A stretch of 64,000 nt of DNA from Pandoraea nosoerga (GCF_902459585.1 NZ_CABPSC010000015.1:1-64000); one strand, 5' to 3'; positions 12,247 to 23,662 are shown, numbered from the stretch's first letter. The notes: a model not told the origin generated them from the sequence alone. Program-made: numbers and translations.

Positions 12247-12747
12247 TCAGTCGTTGCGCTGGCGCTTCACGCTGGTCTGGCGCTTCTTGGCGCGCTTGAC
12301 GATGCCCCCCGCGGTCATGCGCTGGTTGCCGGCCACCGTGACCTTCTTGACGGTGGGGCGGCGGCCCGAATGCGGGCTGCTCTTGACGACGGTGACCGTG
12401 CGCGGCGCCCGCCCCTTGACCGTGGCGCCCGTGCCGCCGGACTTGCCACGGACGGGCGTCGAGTCTTCGTCCGGGGTGGGGCGGTAGAGCACGAGCAGCT
12501 TGCCGATGTGTTGCACCGGCGCGGCGCCGAGCTGGTCGCAAATGGTTTCGTAGATGGCAACGCGCGTGTCGCGTTCGTCGCCGAATACACGCACCTTGAT
12601 CAGTTCGTGGGCCTTCAGGGCGCCGTCGATTTCCTTGAGCACCGCCGGCGTCAAGCCGTCGGCGCCGATCAGAACAACGGGATTCAGCGCATGGGCGGCG
12701 GAGCGCAAGTCGGCGCGTTGCGCCGGGGTCAGGGTCAAAGCGGGCAT
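12247..12747 (-). CDS. yhbY: YhbY / CRS1-YhbY-domain RNA-binding protein
   Basis: A 166-aa protein. The first 95 residues form the CRM (CRS1-YhbY) RNA-binding domain, with LTPAQRADLRSAAHALNPVVLIG, GLTPAVLKEIDGALKAHELIKVRV and the IGKLLVLYRP end. YhbY associates with pre-50S ribosomal particles in E. coli, which has only about 97 residues. Here a 70-residue lysine/arginine-rich, low-complexity tail follows (KGRAPRTVTVV...KRAKKRQTSVKRQR), which should add non-specific RNA affinity. The ATG at 12747 is used; a TTG 18 nt upstream is possible. It is divergent from rlmE, another 50S biogenesis gene. Confidence 0.9.
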   Translation of the reverse strand: MPALTLTPAQRADLRSAAHALNPVVLIGADGLTPAVLKEIDGALKAHELIKVRVFGDERDTRVAIYETICDQLGAAPVQHIGKLLVLYRPTPDEDSTPVRGKSGGTGATVKGRAPRTVTVVKSSPHSGRRPTVKKVTVAGNQRMTAGGIVKRAKKRQTSVKRQRND

Positions 12748-12884
12748 AGAAGACAGACGAGACAAACGAGTTAGGATGCGCCCTCGGGCGGCGGCCGGGA
12801 ATTCCGGAGTTACCGGGCCGGCTCGCGGATTTTAGGCGCGCAAGGGCGTATTATCCTGCAAAAATGCAGTGTTTTTGAAGAATT

Positions 12885-13535
12885 ATGGCAAAAAACCGTT
12901 TCAGCCACGCCTGGCTGCATGATCACATCAACGATCCCTACGTCAAAATGGCGCAGCGCGAGGGCTATCGCGCCCGCGCCGCATACAAACTCAAGGAGAT
13001 CGACGAACAGGACCGGCTGATCAGGCCTGGACAGGTGGTTGTCGATCTGGGCGCCACGCCCGGCAGCTGGAGCCAGTACGTGCGCAACAAGCTGGCGGCC
13101 GGCAAGCGCGTGGACGGCGGCATCGACGGCACCATCATCGCCATGGACATCCTGCCGATGGAGCCGATCGCCGACGTGACCTTCCTGCAGGGCGACTTTC
13201 GCGAGGACAGCGTGCTCGAGGCGCTGGAGGAAATCGTGGCGGGGCGCAAAGTCGACCTTGTGCTTTCCGACATGGCCCCCAACTTGTCAGGGGTCGCAGT
13301 GGCCGACGCCGCGCGAATCGAGCATCTGTGCGATCTGGCGCTCGAGTTTGCGCAACGGCACCTGAAACCGGAGGGAGCGTTGCTGGTCAAATGTTTTCAC
13401 GGCAGTGGCTACAGCCAGATCGTCGAAAAATTCAAACGCCAGTTCAAAACCGTGGCGCCGCGCAAGCCGAAGGCGTCCCGAGACAAATCTTCCGAAACGT
13501 TCATTCTTGGACGGGGTTTGAAAAATCCGGCTTGA
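12885..13535 (+). CDS. rlmE: 23S rRNA (uridine2552-2'-O)-methyltransferase
   Basis: A 216-aa SAM-dependent methyltransferase (FtsJ/RrmJ) that methylates U2552 in the A loop during late 50S maturation. The N-terminus has the substrate-binding [16 protein letters not shown], then the SAM motif [14 protein letters not shown], the motif [12 protein letters not shown], and KCFHGSGY carrying the late catalytic lysine. The K-D-K-E set is therefore complete by eye. About 120 nt separate its stop from ftsH, the classical ftsJ-ftsH arrangement. A TATTAT at 12849-12854 could be its -10. Confidence 0.97.
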   Translation: MAKNRFSHAWLHDHINDPYVKMAQREGYRARAAYKLKEIDEQDRLIRPGQVVVDLGATPGSWSQYVRNKLAAGKRVDGGIDGTIIAMDILPMEPIADVTFLQGDFREDSVLEALEEIVAGRKVDLVLSDMAPNLSGVAVADAARIEHLCDLALEFAQRHLKPEGALLVKCFHGSGYSQIVEKFKRQFKTVAPRKPKASRDKSSETFILGRGLKNPA

Positions 13536-13641
13536 TGCCCGTCAAACCGGCGCACTGGCGCTATGGTGGCGGTAAAGAATCACTATGGCGGTGCGCCTGC
13601 GAGTGGATTAGAATGAATTCCTGGCGCGAAGCGATTTCATG

Positions 13642-13657
13642 AAGGAGCAACGCTTTG
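13642..13657 (+). promoter_or_regulatory. Strong RBS selecting a TTG start for ftsH
   Basis: AAGGAG at 13642-13647 is followed after 7 nt by TTG at 13655. The first in-frame ATG is at 13667, 19 nt from the Shine-Dalgarno sequence, which is too far. The TTG is therefore the likely initiator. Confidence 0.75.
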
Positions 13658-15529
13658 AACAATAATATGTTTTCCAAAGCGGCGGTGTGGTTAGTCATCG
13701 CGCTAGTCTTGTTTACTGTTTTTAAACAGTTCGACAAGCCGCACGTCCAGGAGGGCGTGACGTACTCCCAGTTCATGGACGATGCCAAGAACGGCAAGAT
13801 CAAGAACGTGGTGGTGCAAGGGCGCAACCTTCAGGTCACGCCCAGCGACGGTCAGAAGTACACCATTGTGTCGCCGGGTGACATCTGGATGGTCGGCGAC
13901 CTCATGAAGTACGGCGTTCAGGTGTCGGGCAAGGCCGACGACGAACCGAACGTGCTCATGTCCGCGCTCTACTACCTCGGGCCGACGCTGCTCATCATCG
14001 GATTCTGGTTCTACATGATGCGACAGATGCAGGGCGGGGGTAAGGGCGGCGCCTTTTCCTTCGGCAAGTCCCGCGCGCGCCTCATCGACGAGAATGCCAA
14101 TCCGGTCACCTTCGCCGACGTCGCCGGCTGCGACGAAGCCAAGTACGAAGTCGGCGAACTGGTCGACTTTCTGAAAGACCCCCAGAAGTTCCAGAAACTC
14201 GGCGGCCGCATTCCGCGCGGTGTGCTGCTCGTCGGCCCGCCGGGAACCGGTAAGACGCTGCTCGCGCGCGCCATTGCGGGCGAAGCCAAGGTGCCGTTCT
14301 TCAGCATCTCGGGTTCGGACTTCGTGGAAATGTTCGTCGGCGTGGGCGCTGCCCGTGTGCGCGACATGTTCGAGAACGCGAAGAAGCAGTCGCCGTGTAT
14401 CGTGTTCATCGACGAAATCGACGCGGTGGGCCGCCATCGCGGCGCCGGCATGGGCGGCGGCAACGACGAGCGTGAACAGACGCTGAACCAGATGCTCGTG
14501 GAGATGGACGGCTTCGAAGCCAACTCGGGCGTGATCGTGATTGCCGCGACCAACCGCTCGGACGTGCTCGACAAGGCGCTGCTGCGTCCGGGCCGCTTCG
14601 ACCGTCAGGTCTACGTCGGTCTGCCGGACATCCGCGGCCGCGAGCAGATCCTGAAGGTCCACCTGCGCAAGGTGCCGATCGCCAACGACGTGGACGCGTC
14701 GGTCATCGCCCGCGGCACGCCTGGCATGTCGGGCGCCGATCTGGCCAACCTGGTGAACGAAGCTGCGCTGTTCGCGGCGCGCCGTAACAAGCGCATCGTC
14801 GAAATGCTGGACTTCGAAGACGCAAAGGACAAGATTTTCATGGGGCCGGAGCGCAAGTCGGCCGTGATGCGCGACGAGGAGCGTCGTGCCACCGCCTACC
14901 ACGAGTCGGGCCATGCCGTGGTCGCCATGCTGCTGCCGGAAGCCGATCCGGTGCACAAGGTCACGATCATCCCGCGCGGCTGGGCGCTTGGTCTGACGAT
15001 GCAGTTGCCGGAACACGACAAGTACTCCGAGTATCGCGACACGATGCTCACGCAGATCGCCATTCTGTTTGGCGGTCGTGCGGCCGAAGAGGTGTTCATC
15101 AACAAGATGTCGACCGGTGCGTCGAACGACTTCGAGCGCGCTACCAAGCTCGCCCGCGACATGGTGACCCGCTACGGCATGTCGGACGCCTTGGGTCCGA
15201 TGGTCTACGTCGACACGGAGCAAGACTCGGTGTTTGGCCGCATGTCGGCCAAATCGGTCTCGGAGGCCACGCAGCAGAAGGTCGATGCGGAAGTTCGCCG
15301 TATCCTGGACGAACAGTACGCGCTGGCCAAGAAACTGCTGGAAGACAACCGCGAAAAGGTCGAGTCGATGACCCAGGCCCTGATGGAGTGGGAGACGATC
15401 GACGGCGATCAGATCAACGACATCATGGAAGGCCGTCCGCCGCGTCCGCCCAAGAGCGGTCCCACGAGCGGCGGCGCTTCGGGCGGCAATCCGCCGCTCA
15501 AGCCCAGCAGCACCCCGGCAACCGTCTAA
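13655..15529 (+). CDS. ftsH: ATP-dependent zinc metalloprotease FtsH
   Basis: A 624-aa membrane-anchored AAA+ protease that degrades misfolded membrane proteins and regulators such as sigma-32 and LpxC. Two N-terminal transmembrane helices (about residues 5-22 and 105-122) flank a periplasmic domain. The AAA module has Walker A GPPGTGKT at 194-201, Walker B VFIDEID and the second region of homology [18 protein letters not shown]. The zinc motif is HESGH at 416-420. The C-terminal tail is Gly/Pro/Ser-rich. Initiation is at TTG ([10 protein letters not shown]) with AAGGAG at 7-nt spacing. A factor-independent terminator follows. Confidence 0.98.
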   Translation: MNNNMFSKAAVWLVIALVLFTVFKQFDKPHVQEGVTYSQFMDDAKNGKIKNVVVQGRNLQVTPSDGQKYTIVSPGDIWMVGDLMKYGVQVSGKADDEPNVLMSALYYLGPTLLIIGFWFYMMRQMQGGGKGGAFSFGKSRARLIDENANPVTFADVAGCDEAKYEVGELVDFLKDPQKFQKLGGRIPRGVLLVGPPGTGKTLLARAIAGEAKVPFFSISGSDFVEMFVGVGAARVRDMFENAKKQSPCIVFIDEIDAVGRHRGAGMGGGNDEREQTLNQMLVEMDGFEANSGVIVIAATNRSDVLDKALLRPGRFDRQVYVGLPDIRGREQILKVHLRKVPIANDVDASVIARGTPGMSGADLANLVNEAALFAARRNKRIVEMLDFEDAKDKIFMGPERKSAVMRDEERRATAYHESGHAVVAMLLPEADPVHKVTIIPRGWALGLTMQLPEHDKYSEYRDTMLTQIAILFGGRAAEEVFINKMSTGASNDFERATKLARDMVTRYGMSDALGPMVYVDTEQDSVFGRMSAKSVSEATQQKVDAEVRRILDEQYALAKKLLEDNREKVESMTQALMEWETIDGDQINDIMEGRPPRPPKSGPTSGGASGGNPPLKPSSTPATV

Positions 15530-15546
15530 GCGGTCGCCATCTCCAG

Positions 15547-15573
15547 AAAGGCCGGCATTTGCCGGCCTTTTTG
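15547..15573. terminator. Intrinsic terminator after ftsH
   Basis: Perfect 10-bp stem AAAGGCCGGC / GCCGGCCTTT with an ATTT loop, followed by TT. It ends 44 nt after the ftsH stop. Confidence 0.85.
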
Positions 15574-15836
15574 CATGTTGGCGGACGAGATGAACGGCAG
15601 GTAATGGGTAACGGGCAATGGGTAACGGGCGGGGGCGATGACCGGGTGATGGATAGAGCGTGGGAGAGCATCAGAGGGGGGGGGAAGGATGGGTGAGGGA
15701 AGTGACGGGGGAGGGCGGGCGGCGACCCGCGGCACCCCGCGGCGCAAACCGTAGCGTGCGCCGGAAATCAAGGAAACACGGTGTTACCGAGTGTTTCTGC
15801 CGTCGATGCGAGGCGCGATTCCGGTAACATTACGGC

Positions 15837-15884
15837 CATACACCGGGCGATACACCGGGCGATACACCGGGCCATACACCGAGC
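15837..15884. repeat. 12-nt tandem repeat upstream of folP
   Basis: Four copies of (C/G)ATACACCGGGC, the last with one change. The ftsH-folP gap (about 470 bp) also has two copies of AATGGGTAACGGGC near 15603-15630 and no recognisable gene. The array ends about 115 nt before folP, so it may lie in the folP promoter or leader. Confidence 0.8.
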
Positions 15885-15998
15885 CACGCCGGAGACCAGG
15901 CCGCGTATGGATCGGGCGTGTGGGCCGCGCCACTGGTGCTGCTGGTGTCCCGGCCGCACTCCGGCCGCACTCCGACTTACCGAACCACGAGCTTCCGA

Positions 15999-16949
15999 AT
16001 GTCCACAGAGCCATTGCCCACCACCGCATCGCTATCTCCGGCGGCCCCGGTCGCCGACGATGGGGCGCCATCCGGCGGTGAGCCGTCGGACGCCCCCGCT
16101 AGCCCTGCCAGGCCCGACACGTTGCGGCTCGGCCCGCGCTTCGCGCTGGACGCCCGCCGCGTCCACGTCATGGGCATCCTGAACGTGACCCCCGACTCGT
16201 TTTCCGATGGCGGGCGCTTCGTCGCCCGCGACGCCGCCCTGCGCCATGCGGAGCAGCTCATCGCCGACGGTGCGGACATTCTCGACATTGGCGGCGAATC
16301 GACCCGTCCGGGCGCCGAAGCGCTGCCTGAGGACGCCGAGCTGGAGCGCGTGGTGCCGATCGTCGAAGCGCTGCGCGATTGCGGCGTGCCGCTCTCGGTC
16401 GACACGTACAAGCCCGGCGTGATGCGGGCGGTGCTCGCCGCGGGCGCCGACATGATCAACGACATTTGGGGCTTTCAGCAGCCGGGCGCCATCGACGCGG
16501 TCCGCGACAGCGAAGCCGCGCTGTGCATCATGCACATGCTGCACGACCCCAAGACGATGCAGGACGCACCGATCTATACCGACGTCGTGACCGAAGTTGC
16601 GGCGTTTCTCGACGGACGCGTCGACGCAATGCTCGCGGCCGGTGTCGCACCGCAGCGTCTTTATCTCGATCCCGGGTTCGGCTTCGGGAAGAATCTCGCG
16701 CATAATCTCGCCTTGCTCAAACACCTTCGGGTGCTCTCGCGCGACGGTTTGCCGCTGCTCGTGGGGATGTCGCGCAAGCGCATGCTAGGCGAGATCACGG
16801 GACGCGAGACGCCGACGCAGCGTCGCGCGGCGAGCGTGGCCGCAGCGATATGCGCCGCGCAACAGGGCGCGGCCATCGTTCGCGTGCATGACGTCGCCGA
16901 AACCGTCGACGCGCTCAAGGTATGGCAGGCCGTGCGCAACGCCGGGTGA
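15999..16949 (+). CDS. folP: Dihydropteroate synthase
   Basis: A 316-aa folate-biosynthesis enzyme joining 6-hydroxymethyl-dihydropterin pyrophosphate with para-aminobenzoate; it is the sulfonamide target. The TIM-barrel motifs are clear: [26 protein letters not shown] and [10 protein letters not shown]. About 40 extra N-terminal residues rich in Pro/Ala/Ser precede the domain. The ATG at 15999 is a reasonable start but has only a weak ribosome site, and the true start could be downstream. folP is followed by glmM, a standard pairing after ftsH. Confidence 0.95.
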   Translation: MSTEPLPTTASLSPAAPVADDGAPSGGEPSDAPASPARPDTLRLGPRFALDARRVHVMGILNVTPDSFSDGGRFVARDAALRHAEQLIADGADILDIGGESTRPGAEALPEDAELERVVPIVEALRDCGVPLSVDTYKPGVMRAVLAAGADMINDIWGFQQPGAIDAVRDSEAALCIMHMLHDPKTMQDAPIYTDVVTEVAAFLDGRVDAMLAAGVAPQRLYLDPGFGFGKNLAHNLALLKHLRVLSRDGLPLLVGMSRKRMLGEITGRETPTQRRAASVAAAICAAQQGAAIVRVHDVAETVDALKVWQAVRNAG

Positions 16950-17148
16950 GCTGGCGGGTGAGCCCAGCGGCACGGCGAAACGGAGCAAGTCCGTCAGGCG
17001 GGGACCGAACGGGGACGCTGCGCGGCGAAAATGGCGGCGCGCCGCCCAAGGGCCTTCACCTCTGACGGCGCAAGACACGACGAAAAAGAAGGACGCGCGC
17101 CAAGGGATTGTCGTCTCTCGCGACGCTTCAACTGGGAACGAAACAACG

Positions 17149-18492
17149 ATGAAACGACGCTATTTTGGTACCGATGGAATTCGCGGTACGGTCGGCCAGG
17201 GCCCGATCACGCCGGAATTCGTGCTGCGCCTGGGATACGCGGCTGGCCGCGTACTGGCTTGCAACCAGACGCTGGGCCGCCCGACGGTATTGATCGGCAA
17301 GGACACGCGAGTCTCGGGTTACATGCTCGAAGCCGCGCTCGAAGCGGGCTTTGCCGCCGCGGGCGTCGACACCATGATGGCCGGCCCCATGCCCACGCCG
17401 GCTGTGGCCTATCTGACCCGCGCGCTGCGCCTGGCGGCCGGCGTGGTGATCAGCGCCTCGCACAACCCGTATCAGGACAACGGCATCAAGTTCTTCTCCG
17501 CCGACGGCAACAAGCTGCCGGATGCGACGGAACTGGCCATCGAGGCCGAGCTCGACAACCCAATGGTCTGCGTGCGCTCGGAGCAGCTCGGCAAGGCGCG
17601 CCGTCTCGACGACGCCGCCGGGCGCTACATCGAGTTCTGCAAGAGCACGTTTCCGAACGAGTTCGATCTGCGCGGCATGAAAATCGTCGTCGACTGCGCG
17701 AACGGCGCGGCGTACCACATCGCCCCGCACGTCTTCCACGAACTGGGCGCGGAAGTCATCGCCATCGGCAATCAGCCGAATGGTTTCAACATCAACGAGG
17801 ACTGCGGCGCAACGTCGCCCGACGCGCTCATGCGCGCAGTGCGGGCCAATCACGCGGACCTGGGCGTGGCACTGGACGGCGATGCCGACCGTCTGCAGAT
17901 CGTCGACAGCGCGGGGCGCCTCTACAACGGCGACGAATTGCTGTATCTGCTGGTCAAGGACCGGCTGGACAACGGCGGCGTGCCGGGCGCCGTGGGCACG
18001 CTCATGACCAACATGGCCGTCGAAGTGGCGCTCAGGAGCCTTGGCGTGCCCTTCGTGCGAGCCAAGGTGGGCGACCGCTACGTGCTCGAGCAACTGCACA
18101 AGCATGGCTGGCAGCTCGGCGCCGAAGGCTCCGGGCACATTCTCTGCCTGGACAAGCACACCACCGGCGACGGCATCATCTCCGCGCTGCAGGTGCTCGC
18201 CGCCATCCGTCGTGCGGACAACAAGCCGCTCACCCAACTGCTCGACGGCGTGCGACTGTTTCCGCAGCACATGATCAACGTGCGAACGCCGGCCGGCTAT
18301 GACTGGCAGGCCGACGCGCGCCTGGCGGCGCAGCGCGAGGCGATCGAGGCGAAGCTCGGCGACACGGGCCGCGTGCTGATCCGCGCCTCGGGCACCGAGC
18401 CGGTGCTGCGCGTGATGGTCGAGGCGCGCGACGAGGCACAGACTACGTCGTTCGCCCAGCAACTGGCCAGCATCGTCAAAACGGCCGCCTGA
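17149..18492 (+). CDS. glmM: Phosphoglucosamine mutase
   Basis: A 447-aa enzyme converting glucosamine-6-phosphate to glucosamine-1-phosphate for UDP-GlcNAc, peptidoglycan and LPS. The phosphoserine loop [15 protein letters not shown] places the catalytic serine at about residue 104. The magnesium loop is DGDADR, and the C-terminal phosphate-binding segment is [14 protein letters not shown]. The start [13 protein letters not shown] at 17149 matches the family N-terminus; the longer open frame upstream is not homologous. The gene lies 200 nt after folP. Confidence 0.97.
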   Translation: MKRRYFGTDGIRGTVGQGPITPEFVLRLGYAAGRVLACNQTLGRPTVLIGKDTRVSGYMLEAALEAGFAAAGVDTMMAGPMPTPAVAYLTRALRLAAGVVISASHNPYQDNGIKFFSADGNKLPDATELAIEAELDNPMVCVRSEQLGKARRLDDAAGRYIEFCKSTFPNEFDLRGMKIVVDCANGAAYHIAPHVFHELGAEVIAIGNQPNGFNINEDCGATSPDALMRAVRANHADLGVALDGDADRLQIVDSAGRLYNGDELLYLLVKDRLDNGGVPGAVGTLMTNMAVEVALRSLGVPFVRAKVGDRYVLEQLHKHGWQLGAEGSGHILCLDKHTTGDGIISALQVLAAIRRADNKPLTQLLDGVRLFPQHMINVRTPAGYDWQADARLAAQREAIEAKLGDTGRVLIRASGTEPVLRVMVEARDEAQTTSFAQQLASIVKTAA

Positions 18493-18544
18493 CGCAGCAG
18501 GGCCTGGTCCGCGGGGCCGGCCGCGCATTCAACCCCCCGTTTTC

Positions 18545-18740
18545 TAGACGCCTTCCTTCCAGCGGTCATCCTCCCGGCGGCCCTTCCTCCCGGCGGCCTT
18601 CCTTCCGGCGGCCGCCGCCCGGACGGCCGCCACCGCCAACCGTTGCCCGGTTGCGCGACTTCCCGCCTCCTCATCCTTCCCGGCATGGGAGGCGCCTCCT
18701 GTCTTCCGCCTCCTGCCTTCCACCTCCTGCCTCTGCCCGC
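18545..18740. repeat. Pyrimidine-rich imperfect repeats between glmM and pstS
   Basis: The 560-bp gap contains a strongly strand-asymmetric stretch with repeated CTTCCTCCCGGCGG-like units (for example near 18575-18610) and then repeated CCTCCTGCCTTCC-like units. No gene is recognised here. The promoter-proximal end of the gap carries the pst control region. Confidence 0.6.
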
Positions 18741-18979
18741 TGCGTCCGTTTATGACAGCCGAACGGCCGCCGTCGGCGAAATTCCGACACGGCCGCGTCA
18801 TTGTCATCGGCCTGACATTCACGCCGAAGATGGCGAATCGCGCTCTCCCACGCCCTCCAAACTCCCACGGGCGCCGCGCCAATAAAGGGTTTCGTCGAAT
18901 CCGGGCGCCCGTGCCGACGTGCATGCACTGTGACGTTTTCGGGGCGGTTTCGTGACATTGGCATGGTGAGCTTTCACGA

Positions 18980-19013
18980 ATGACACATTACTGTCACATT
19001 CGAACTCTATTCT
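18980..19013 (+). promoter_or_regulatory. Pho box and -10 of the pst operon
   Basis: ATGACAC-ATTA-CTGTCAC at 18980-18997 has the 7-4-7 direct-repeat layout of a PhoB site, with a perfect downstream half. Ten nt later TATTCT (19008-19013) can act as -10, the usual spacing for PhoB-activated promoters that lack a -35. A second, poorer pair of TGTGAC/GTGACA elements lies at 18928-18958. Confidence 0.7.
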
Positions 19014-19056
19014 TCGAGCCATCCACACGCTGTACCACACCAACTCGGAGAGATCC

Positions 19057-20091
19057 ATGAAGCTGATGAAGACTGCGATTGCCGGCCTGGCTGGCGTTCT
19101 GTTCGCCGCTGGCGCGATTGCGGGCGAGATTACCGGTGCCGGTAGCACGTTTGCCGCTCCCATCTACACGAAGTGGGCCGACGCCTATCAGAAGGCGACC
19201 TCGAACAAGGTCAACTATCAGGGCATCGGTTCCTCGGGCGGCATCAAGCAAATTCAGGCCAAGACGGTCGATTTCGCCGGCTCGGACGCCCCGCTGACCG
19301 ATGAAGAACTGGCCAAGCAGGGCCTGTTCCAGTTCCCGACGGTCGTTGGCGGCATCGTGCCGGTCATCAACGTGCCGGGCGTGAAGGCCGGCGAGCTCGT
19401 CCTGTCGGGCGAAGTGCTGGGCGACATCTACCTGGGCAAGATCAAGAAGTGGAACGACCCGGCCATCGCCAAGCTCAACCCGAAGCTCAAGCTGCCGGAC
19501 ACCGATATCGCCGTGGTCCGCCGCGCCGACGGTTCGGGCACGAGCTTCGTGTTCACGAACTACCTCTCGAAGGTCAACGCCGAGTGGAAGAGCAAGGTCG
19601 GCGAAGGCACCACGGTCAACTGGCCGACGGGCACGGGCGGCAAGGGTAACGACGGCGTCGCGGCCTTCGTGCAACGCCTGCCGGGCGCCATCGGCTACGT
19701 CGAGTCGGCCTACGCCAAGCAGAACAAGCTGACGTACACGGCCCTCACCAACGCCGAGGGCAAGACCGTCGAGCCCGATGCCAAGACGTTCGCCGCGGCC
19801 GCCGGCAAGGCCGACTGGTCGAAGTCGTTCTACCAGATCCTGACCAACGAGAAGGGCGCCGATTCGTGGCCGATCGTGGCCGCCACGTTCGTGCTGGTGC
19901 ATCAGAAGGCGGATGCCGGCAAGGAAGCGCAAAGCGCCGACGTGCTCAAGTTCTTCGACTGGTCGTTCAAGAACGGCGTGAACACCGCCAAGGAACTGGA
20001 CTACATTCCGCTGCCGGAAGACGTTCTGAAGCAGATCCGCGCGGGCTGGAAGGCGAAGGTCGCCGATTCGGCCGCCAAGGCCGGCATCTAA
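19057..20091 (+). CDS. pstS: Phosphate ABC transporter, periplasmic phosphate-binding protein
   Basis: A 344-aa secreted binding protein that captures inorganic phosphate for PstCAB. It has a Sec signal peptide of about 22 residues ending AAGAIAG, then [17 protein letters not shown], the typical mature start with phosphate-contacting residues. Further ligand motifs are [16 protein letters not shown] and [15 protein letters not shown]. Length is close to E. coli PstS (346 aa). First gene of the pstSCAB-phoU-phoB-phoR unit, behind a PhoB-type promoter. A strong hairpin separates it from pstC. Confidence 0.97.
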   Translation: MKLMKTAIAGLAGVLFAAGAIAGEITGAGSTFAAPIYTKWADAYQKATSNKVNYQGIGSSGGIKQIQAKTVDFAGSDAPLTDEELAKQGLFQFPTVVGGIVPVINVPGVKAGELVLSGEVLGDIYLGKIKKWNDPAIAKLNPKLKLPDTDIAVVRRADGSGTSFVFTNYLSKVNAEWKSKVGEGTTVNWPTGTGGKGNDGVAAFVQRLPGAIGYVESAYAKQNKLTYTALTNAEGKTVEPDAKTFAAAAGKADWSKSFYQILTNEKGADSWPIVAATFVLVHQKADAGKEAQSADVLKFFDWSFKNGVNTAKELDYIPLPEDVLKQIRAGWKAKVADSAAKAGI

Positions 20092-20105
20092 GCGCCTGGC
20101 AGACA

Positions 20106-20133
20106 CCGGGCAATGGACCGCTCCGTTGCCCGG
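20106..20133 (+). promoter_or_regulatory. Intercistronic hairpin between pstS and pstC
   Basis: CCGGGCAATGGA and TCCGTTGCCCGG form a 12-bp stem (one G-U pair) with a CCGC loop. No T-run follows, so it is more likely an mRNA-stabilising or partly attenuating element. That would allow more PstS than the membrane subunits, as is usual for binding proteins. Confidence 0.6.
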
Positions 20134-20226
20134 CGCCGCAACACCGGCATTCTCCGCGCCGCCTGTTCCGAAACCCGGGTCCCGATCTGGCAACGGCTGG
20201 CGGCGCGCTCACGCTGAGACGACATC

Positions 20227-21207
20227 ATGGCAGAAGCCACCAGCCCCCTCGCAACACCGGGCGCCTCCACGCAGCGCGCTCCGTCTTCCGTAGGCGACTT
20301 TCTCTTCGCATTGCTCACCCGCGGCGCGGCGCTCGTGACGCTGCTGCTGCTCGGCGGCATCATCGTGTCCCTGATCATCAGCGCGCTGCCGTCGATCGAG
20401 AAGTTCGGCTTCGCCTTCCTGTGGACGAAGGACTGGGATCCTCCCGCGGAACAATTCGGCGCGCTCGTGCCCATCTACGGCACCATCATCACGTCGGTGA
20501 TTGCGCTCATCATCGCCGTGCCGGTGAGCTTCGGCATCGCGCTTTTCCTGACTGAACTCTCGCCCGTGTGGCTGCGCCGTCCGCTCGGCACCGCCATCGA
20601 GCTGCTCGCCGCCATCCCGAGCATCGTGTACGGCATGTGGGGCCTGCTGGTCTTCGCGCCGATCTTCAGCCAGTACTTCCAGAAGCCGCTGCAGACGCTG
20701 CTCGGCAACGTGCCCGTGATCGGCGCGCTGTTCCAGGGCCCGCCGCTGGGCATCGGCATTCTGCCGGCCGGCGTGATCCTCGCGATCATGATCATTCCGT
20801 ACATCGCCTCGGTCATGCGCGACGTGTTCGAGGTCACGCCCGTGCTGCTCAAGGAGTCGGCCTACGGCATTGGCTGCACGACCTGGGAAGTGATGTGGCG
20901 CGTGGTGCTGCCCTTCACGAAGACGGGGGTCATCGGCGGCATCATGCTCGGCCTGGGCCGCGCGCTGGGCGAGACGATGGCCGTGACGTTCGTGATCGGC
21001 AACACCAACCTGCTCGACAACGTCTCGCTCTACTCGCCGGGCAACAGCATCACCTCGGCGCTCGCCAACGAGTTCGCCGAAGCCGCACCGGGCCTGCATA
21101 CGTCTGCGCTGATGGAGCTCGGCCTGATCCTGTTCTTCATCACCTTTGTGGTGCTGGCGCTGTCCAAGCTCATGCTGCTGCGCCTCGAGAAAAGCGAAGG
21201 TAAATAA
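20227..21207 (+). CDS. pstC: Phosphate ABC transporter permease PstC
   Basis: A 326-aa inner-membrane permease with six predicted helices. It forms the translocation path with PstA. The N-terminal [22 protein letters not shown] and the EAA-type loop ([41 protein letters not shown]) are family features; the latter contacts PstB. The ATG at 20227 follows a weak purine-rich site. The stop TAA shares its last base with the pstA ATG (TAATG at 21205-21209), indicating translational coupling. Confidence 0.96.
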   Translation: MAEATSPLATPGASTQRAPSSVGDFLFALLTRGAALVTLLLLGGIIVSLIISALPSIEKFGFAFLWTKDWDPPAEQFGALVPIYGTIITSVIALIIAVPVSFGIALFLTELSPVWLRRPLGTAIELLAAIPSIVYGMWGLLVFAPIFSQYFQKPLQTLLGNVPVIGALFQGPPLGIGILPAGVILAIMIIPYIASVMRDVFEVTPVLLKESAYGIGCTTWEVMWRVVLPFTKTGVIGGIMLGLGRALGETMAVTFVIGNTNLLDNVSLYSPGNSITSALANEFAEAAPGLHTSALMELGLILFFITFVVLALSKLMLLRLEKSEGK

Positions 21208-22103
21208 TGACCCAACAAGCGCTCGAACTGGAAACGCCCGTCGTGAAGCCTACCGACGCCTTTACCCGCGTGCGGCTGCAGGCCTACCGCCGCCGCAAGA
21301 ACATCGTCGCGATCGCGCTCTCGCTCGCGGCCATGGCGTTCGGCCTGATCTGGCTGCTGTGGATTCTCTACACCACGCTCTCGCTGGGCGTGGGCGGCCT
21401 GTCGCTGTCGCTGTTTACCGAGATGACGCCACCGCCGAACACCGCGGGCGGTGGTCTCGCCAACGCCATCGTAGGCAGCCTGGTAATGGTCGGCGTGGCC
21501 ACGGTCATCGGCACGCCGCTGGGCATTCTGGCCGGCGTGTACCTGGCCGAGTACGGCCAGAAGTCGTGGCTCGCGAGCATTACGCGCTTCATCAACGACA
21601 TCCTGCTCTCGGCGCCGTCGATCGTGATCGGCCTGTTCGTCTATGCCCTGGTGGTCGCGCAGATGGGCCACTTCTCGGCCTGGGCCGGCATCGTGGCGCT
21701 GGCGCTGCTGCAAGTGCCGATCGTGATCCGCACCACCGAGAACATGCTCAAGCTCGTGCCGAACAACCTGCGCGAGGCCGCCTTCGCGCTCGGCACGCCG
21801 AAGTGGCGGATCATCGTGAAGATCACGCTCAAGGCGTCGATTGCCGGGATCGTGACGGGCGTGCTACTGGCCGTGGCGCGTATCGCCGGCGAGACGGCGC
21901 CGCTGCTCTTTACCGCACTGTCGAACCAGTTCTGGTCGCTGAACCTGAATCAGCCGATGGCCAACCTGCCGGTCACCATCTTCAAGTTCGCCATGAGCCC
22001 GTTCGCGGAGTGGCAGGCGCTGGCCTGGGCGGGCGTGTTCATCATCACCCTCGGGGTGCTGTTCCTGAACATTCTGGCGCGCTCGCTGTTCGCGAAGAAG
22101 TAA
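21207..22103 (+). CDS. pstA: Phosphate ABC transporter permease PstA
   Basis: A 298-aa inner-membrane partner of PstC. Membrane helices begin near residue 30. [30 protein letters not shown] and the EAA loop ([43 protein letters not shown]) are typical PstA segments. The start overlaps the pstC stop by one base. pstB starts 46 nt downstream, so all four transport genes form one operon. Confidence 0.96.
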   Translation: MTQQALELETPVVKPTDAFTRVRLQAYRRRKNIVAIALSLAAMAFGLIWLLWILYTTLSLGVGGLSLSLFTEMTPPPNTAGGGLANAIVGSLVMVGVATVIGTPLGILAGVYLAEYGQKSWLASITRFINDILLSAPSIVIGLFVYALVVAQMGHFSAWAGIVALALLQVPIVIRTTENMLKLVPNNLREAAFALGTPKWRIIVKITLKASIAGIVTGVLLAVARIAGETAPLLFTALSNQFWSLNLNQPMANLPVTIFKFAMSPFAEWQALAWAGVFIITLGVLFLNILARSLFAKK

Positions 22104-22149
22104 AGCGCCGCGCGACCTCACGACGAATACCTGACGGTAGAGACCGAAC

Positions 22150-22932
22150 ATGACGAATCCGACGCAAGAAATCAAGCTGCCCTCGAAGATCGAAGTCAAG
22201 AACCTGAACTTCTTCTACGACAAGTACCACGCGCTCAAGAACATCAACCTGCGCATTCCCGACCGCAAGGTCACGGCCTTCATCGGCCCGTCGGGCTGCG
22301 GCAAGTCCACGCTGCTGCGCACGTTCAACAAGATGTACGCCCTGTACCCCGAGCAGCGCGCCGAGGGCGAGATCAACATGGACGGCGAGAACCTGCTTAC
22401 CAGCAAGCAGGACATCGCGCTGCTGCGCGCCAAGGTCGGCATGGTGTTCCAGAAGCCGACGCCGTTCCCGATGTCGATCTACGACAACATCGCGTTCGGC
22501 GTGCGTCTGTTCGAAAAGCTCTCGCGCTCGGAAATGGACGACCGCGTGGAATGGGCGCTGACCAAGGCGGCGCTGTGGAGCGAAGTGAAGGACAAGCTGC
22601 AGCAGTCGGGCTACGGCCTGTCGGGCGGTCAGCAGCAGCGCCTGTGCATCGCGCGCGGCATCGCCATCCGCCCGGAAGTGCTGCTGCTCGACGAGCCGTG
22701 CTCGGCGCTCGATCCGATTTCCACGGGCCGCATCGAAGAGCTGATCGCGGAGCTCAAGGACGACTACACCGTCGTGATCGTCACGCACAACATGCAGCAG
22801 GCCGCACGCTGCTCGGACTTCACCGCGTACATGTATCTGGGTGAGCTGATCGAATTCGGCGAGACCGAGAAGATCTTCATCAAGCCGGACCGCAAAGAGA
22901 CCGAAGACTACATCACCGGCCGTTTCGGTTGA
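22150..22932 (+). CDS. pstB: Phosphate ABC transporter ATP-binding protein PstB
   Basis: A 260-aa ATPase energising PstCA, and part of the complex that signals phosphate sufficiency to PhoR through PhoU. Walker A is GPSGCGKST, the Q-loop is [16 protein letters not shown], the ABC signature is [14 protein letters not shown], Walker B is [13 protein letters not shown] and the switch histidine lies in VTHNMQQA. The PstB-specific [17 protein letters not shown] follows Walker A. Length agrees with E. coli PstB (257 aa). Confidence 0.98.
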   Translation: MTNPTQEIKLPSKIEVKNLNFFYDKYHALKNINLRIPDRKVTAFIGPSGCGKSTLLRTFNKMYALYPEQRAEGEINMDGENLLTSKQDIALLRAKVGMVFQKPTPFPMSIYDNIAFGVRLFEKLSRSEMDDRVEWALTKAALWSEVKDKLQQSGYGLSGGQQQRLCIARGIAIRPEVLLLDEPCSALDPISTGRIEELIAELKDDYTVVIVTHNMQQAARCSDFTAYMYLGELIEFGETEKIFIKPDRKETEDYITGRFG

Positions 22933-22954
22933 TGCCCACGAGGAAATCCGCGAT

Positions 22955-23662
22955 ATGAACGACAAACACCTTTCCAGCCAGTTCGATAGCGACCTGAACC
23001 AGGTTTGCTCGCGCGTCCTCGAAATGGGCGGCGTGGTCGAATCGCAGATCGTGACGGCCATGCAGGCGCTCAACACGTTCGACCGTGCGCTGGTCGACGA
23101 AGTGATCGCCAACGAGCACCGCCTGAACACGATGGAGGTCGAGATCGACGAGGAATGCAGCAAGATCATCGCCCGCCGTCAGCCGACCGCGCGCGACCTG
23201 CGCCTGCTGCTCTCGATCTCGAAGACGATCACCAACCTCGAGCGCGCCGGCGACGAGGCCGAGAAGGTCGCCAAGCGCACGCGCCATCTGCTCGAAGACG
23301 GCGCCGCGCAGAACGTGAATTTCGCCGAGATCAAGCTCTCCGGGGAGATGGCCGCGCAATTGCTGCGCCGCACCCTGGACGCCTTTGCGCGCCTGGACGC
23401 GGTCGCCGCCGCCGACATCGTGCGCGACGACAAGGCCATCGACAATGAATTCCGCGGCTTCGTGCGAAAATTGGTCACGTACATGATGGAGGACCCGCGC
23501 ACCATCTCGGCAGGCCTGGACTTCCTGTTCATTGCCAAGGCGATCGAGCGTATCGGCGACCACGCCAAGAACATCGCCGAATTCATCATTTACATTGTCA
23601 AAGGCACCGACGTCCGGCATATTTCGCGCGAGGATCTCCAGCGCAAAGTGCAAGGCGAATGA
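22955..23662 (+). CDS. phoU: Phosphate-signalling protein PhoU
   Basis: A 235-aa cytoplasmic helical protein that couples the Pst transporter to PhoR and represses the Pho response when phosphate is plentiful. Two PhoU three-helix bundle repeats are visible, with metal-binding E/D-rich motifs (NLERAGDEAEKVAKRTR in repeat 1 and AIERIGDHAKNIAEFIIYI in repeat 2). The ATG follows GAGGAA, and pstB ends 22 nt upstream. Gene order pstB-phoU-phoB matches many proteobacteria. Confidence 0.97.
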   Translation: MNDKHLSSQFDSDLNQVCSRVLEMGGVVESQIVTAMQALNTFDRALVDEVIANEHRLNTMEVEIDEECSKIIARRQPTARDLRLLLSISKTITNLERAGDEAEKVAKRTRHLLEDGAAQNVNFAEIKLSGEMAAQLLRRTLDAFARLDAVAAADIVRDDKAIDNEFRGFVRKLVTYMMEDPRTISAGLDFLFIAKAIERIGDHAKNIAEFIIYIVKGTDVRHISREDLQRKVQGE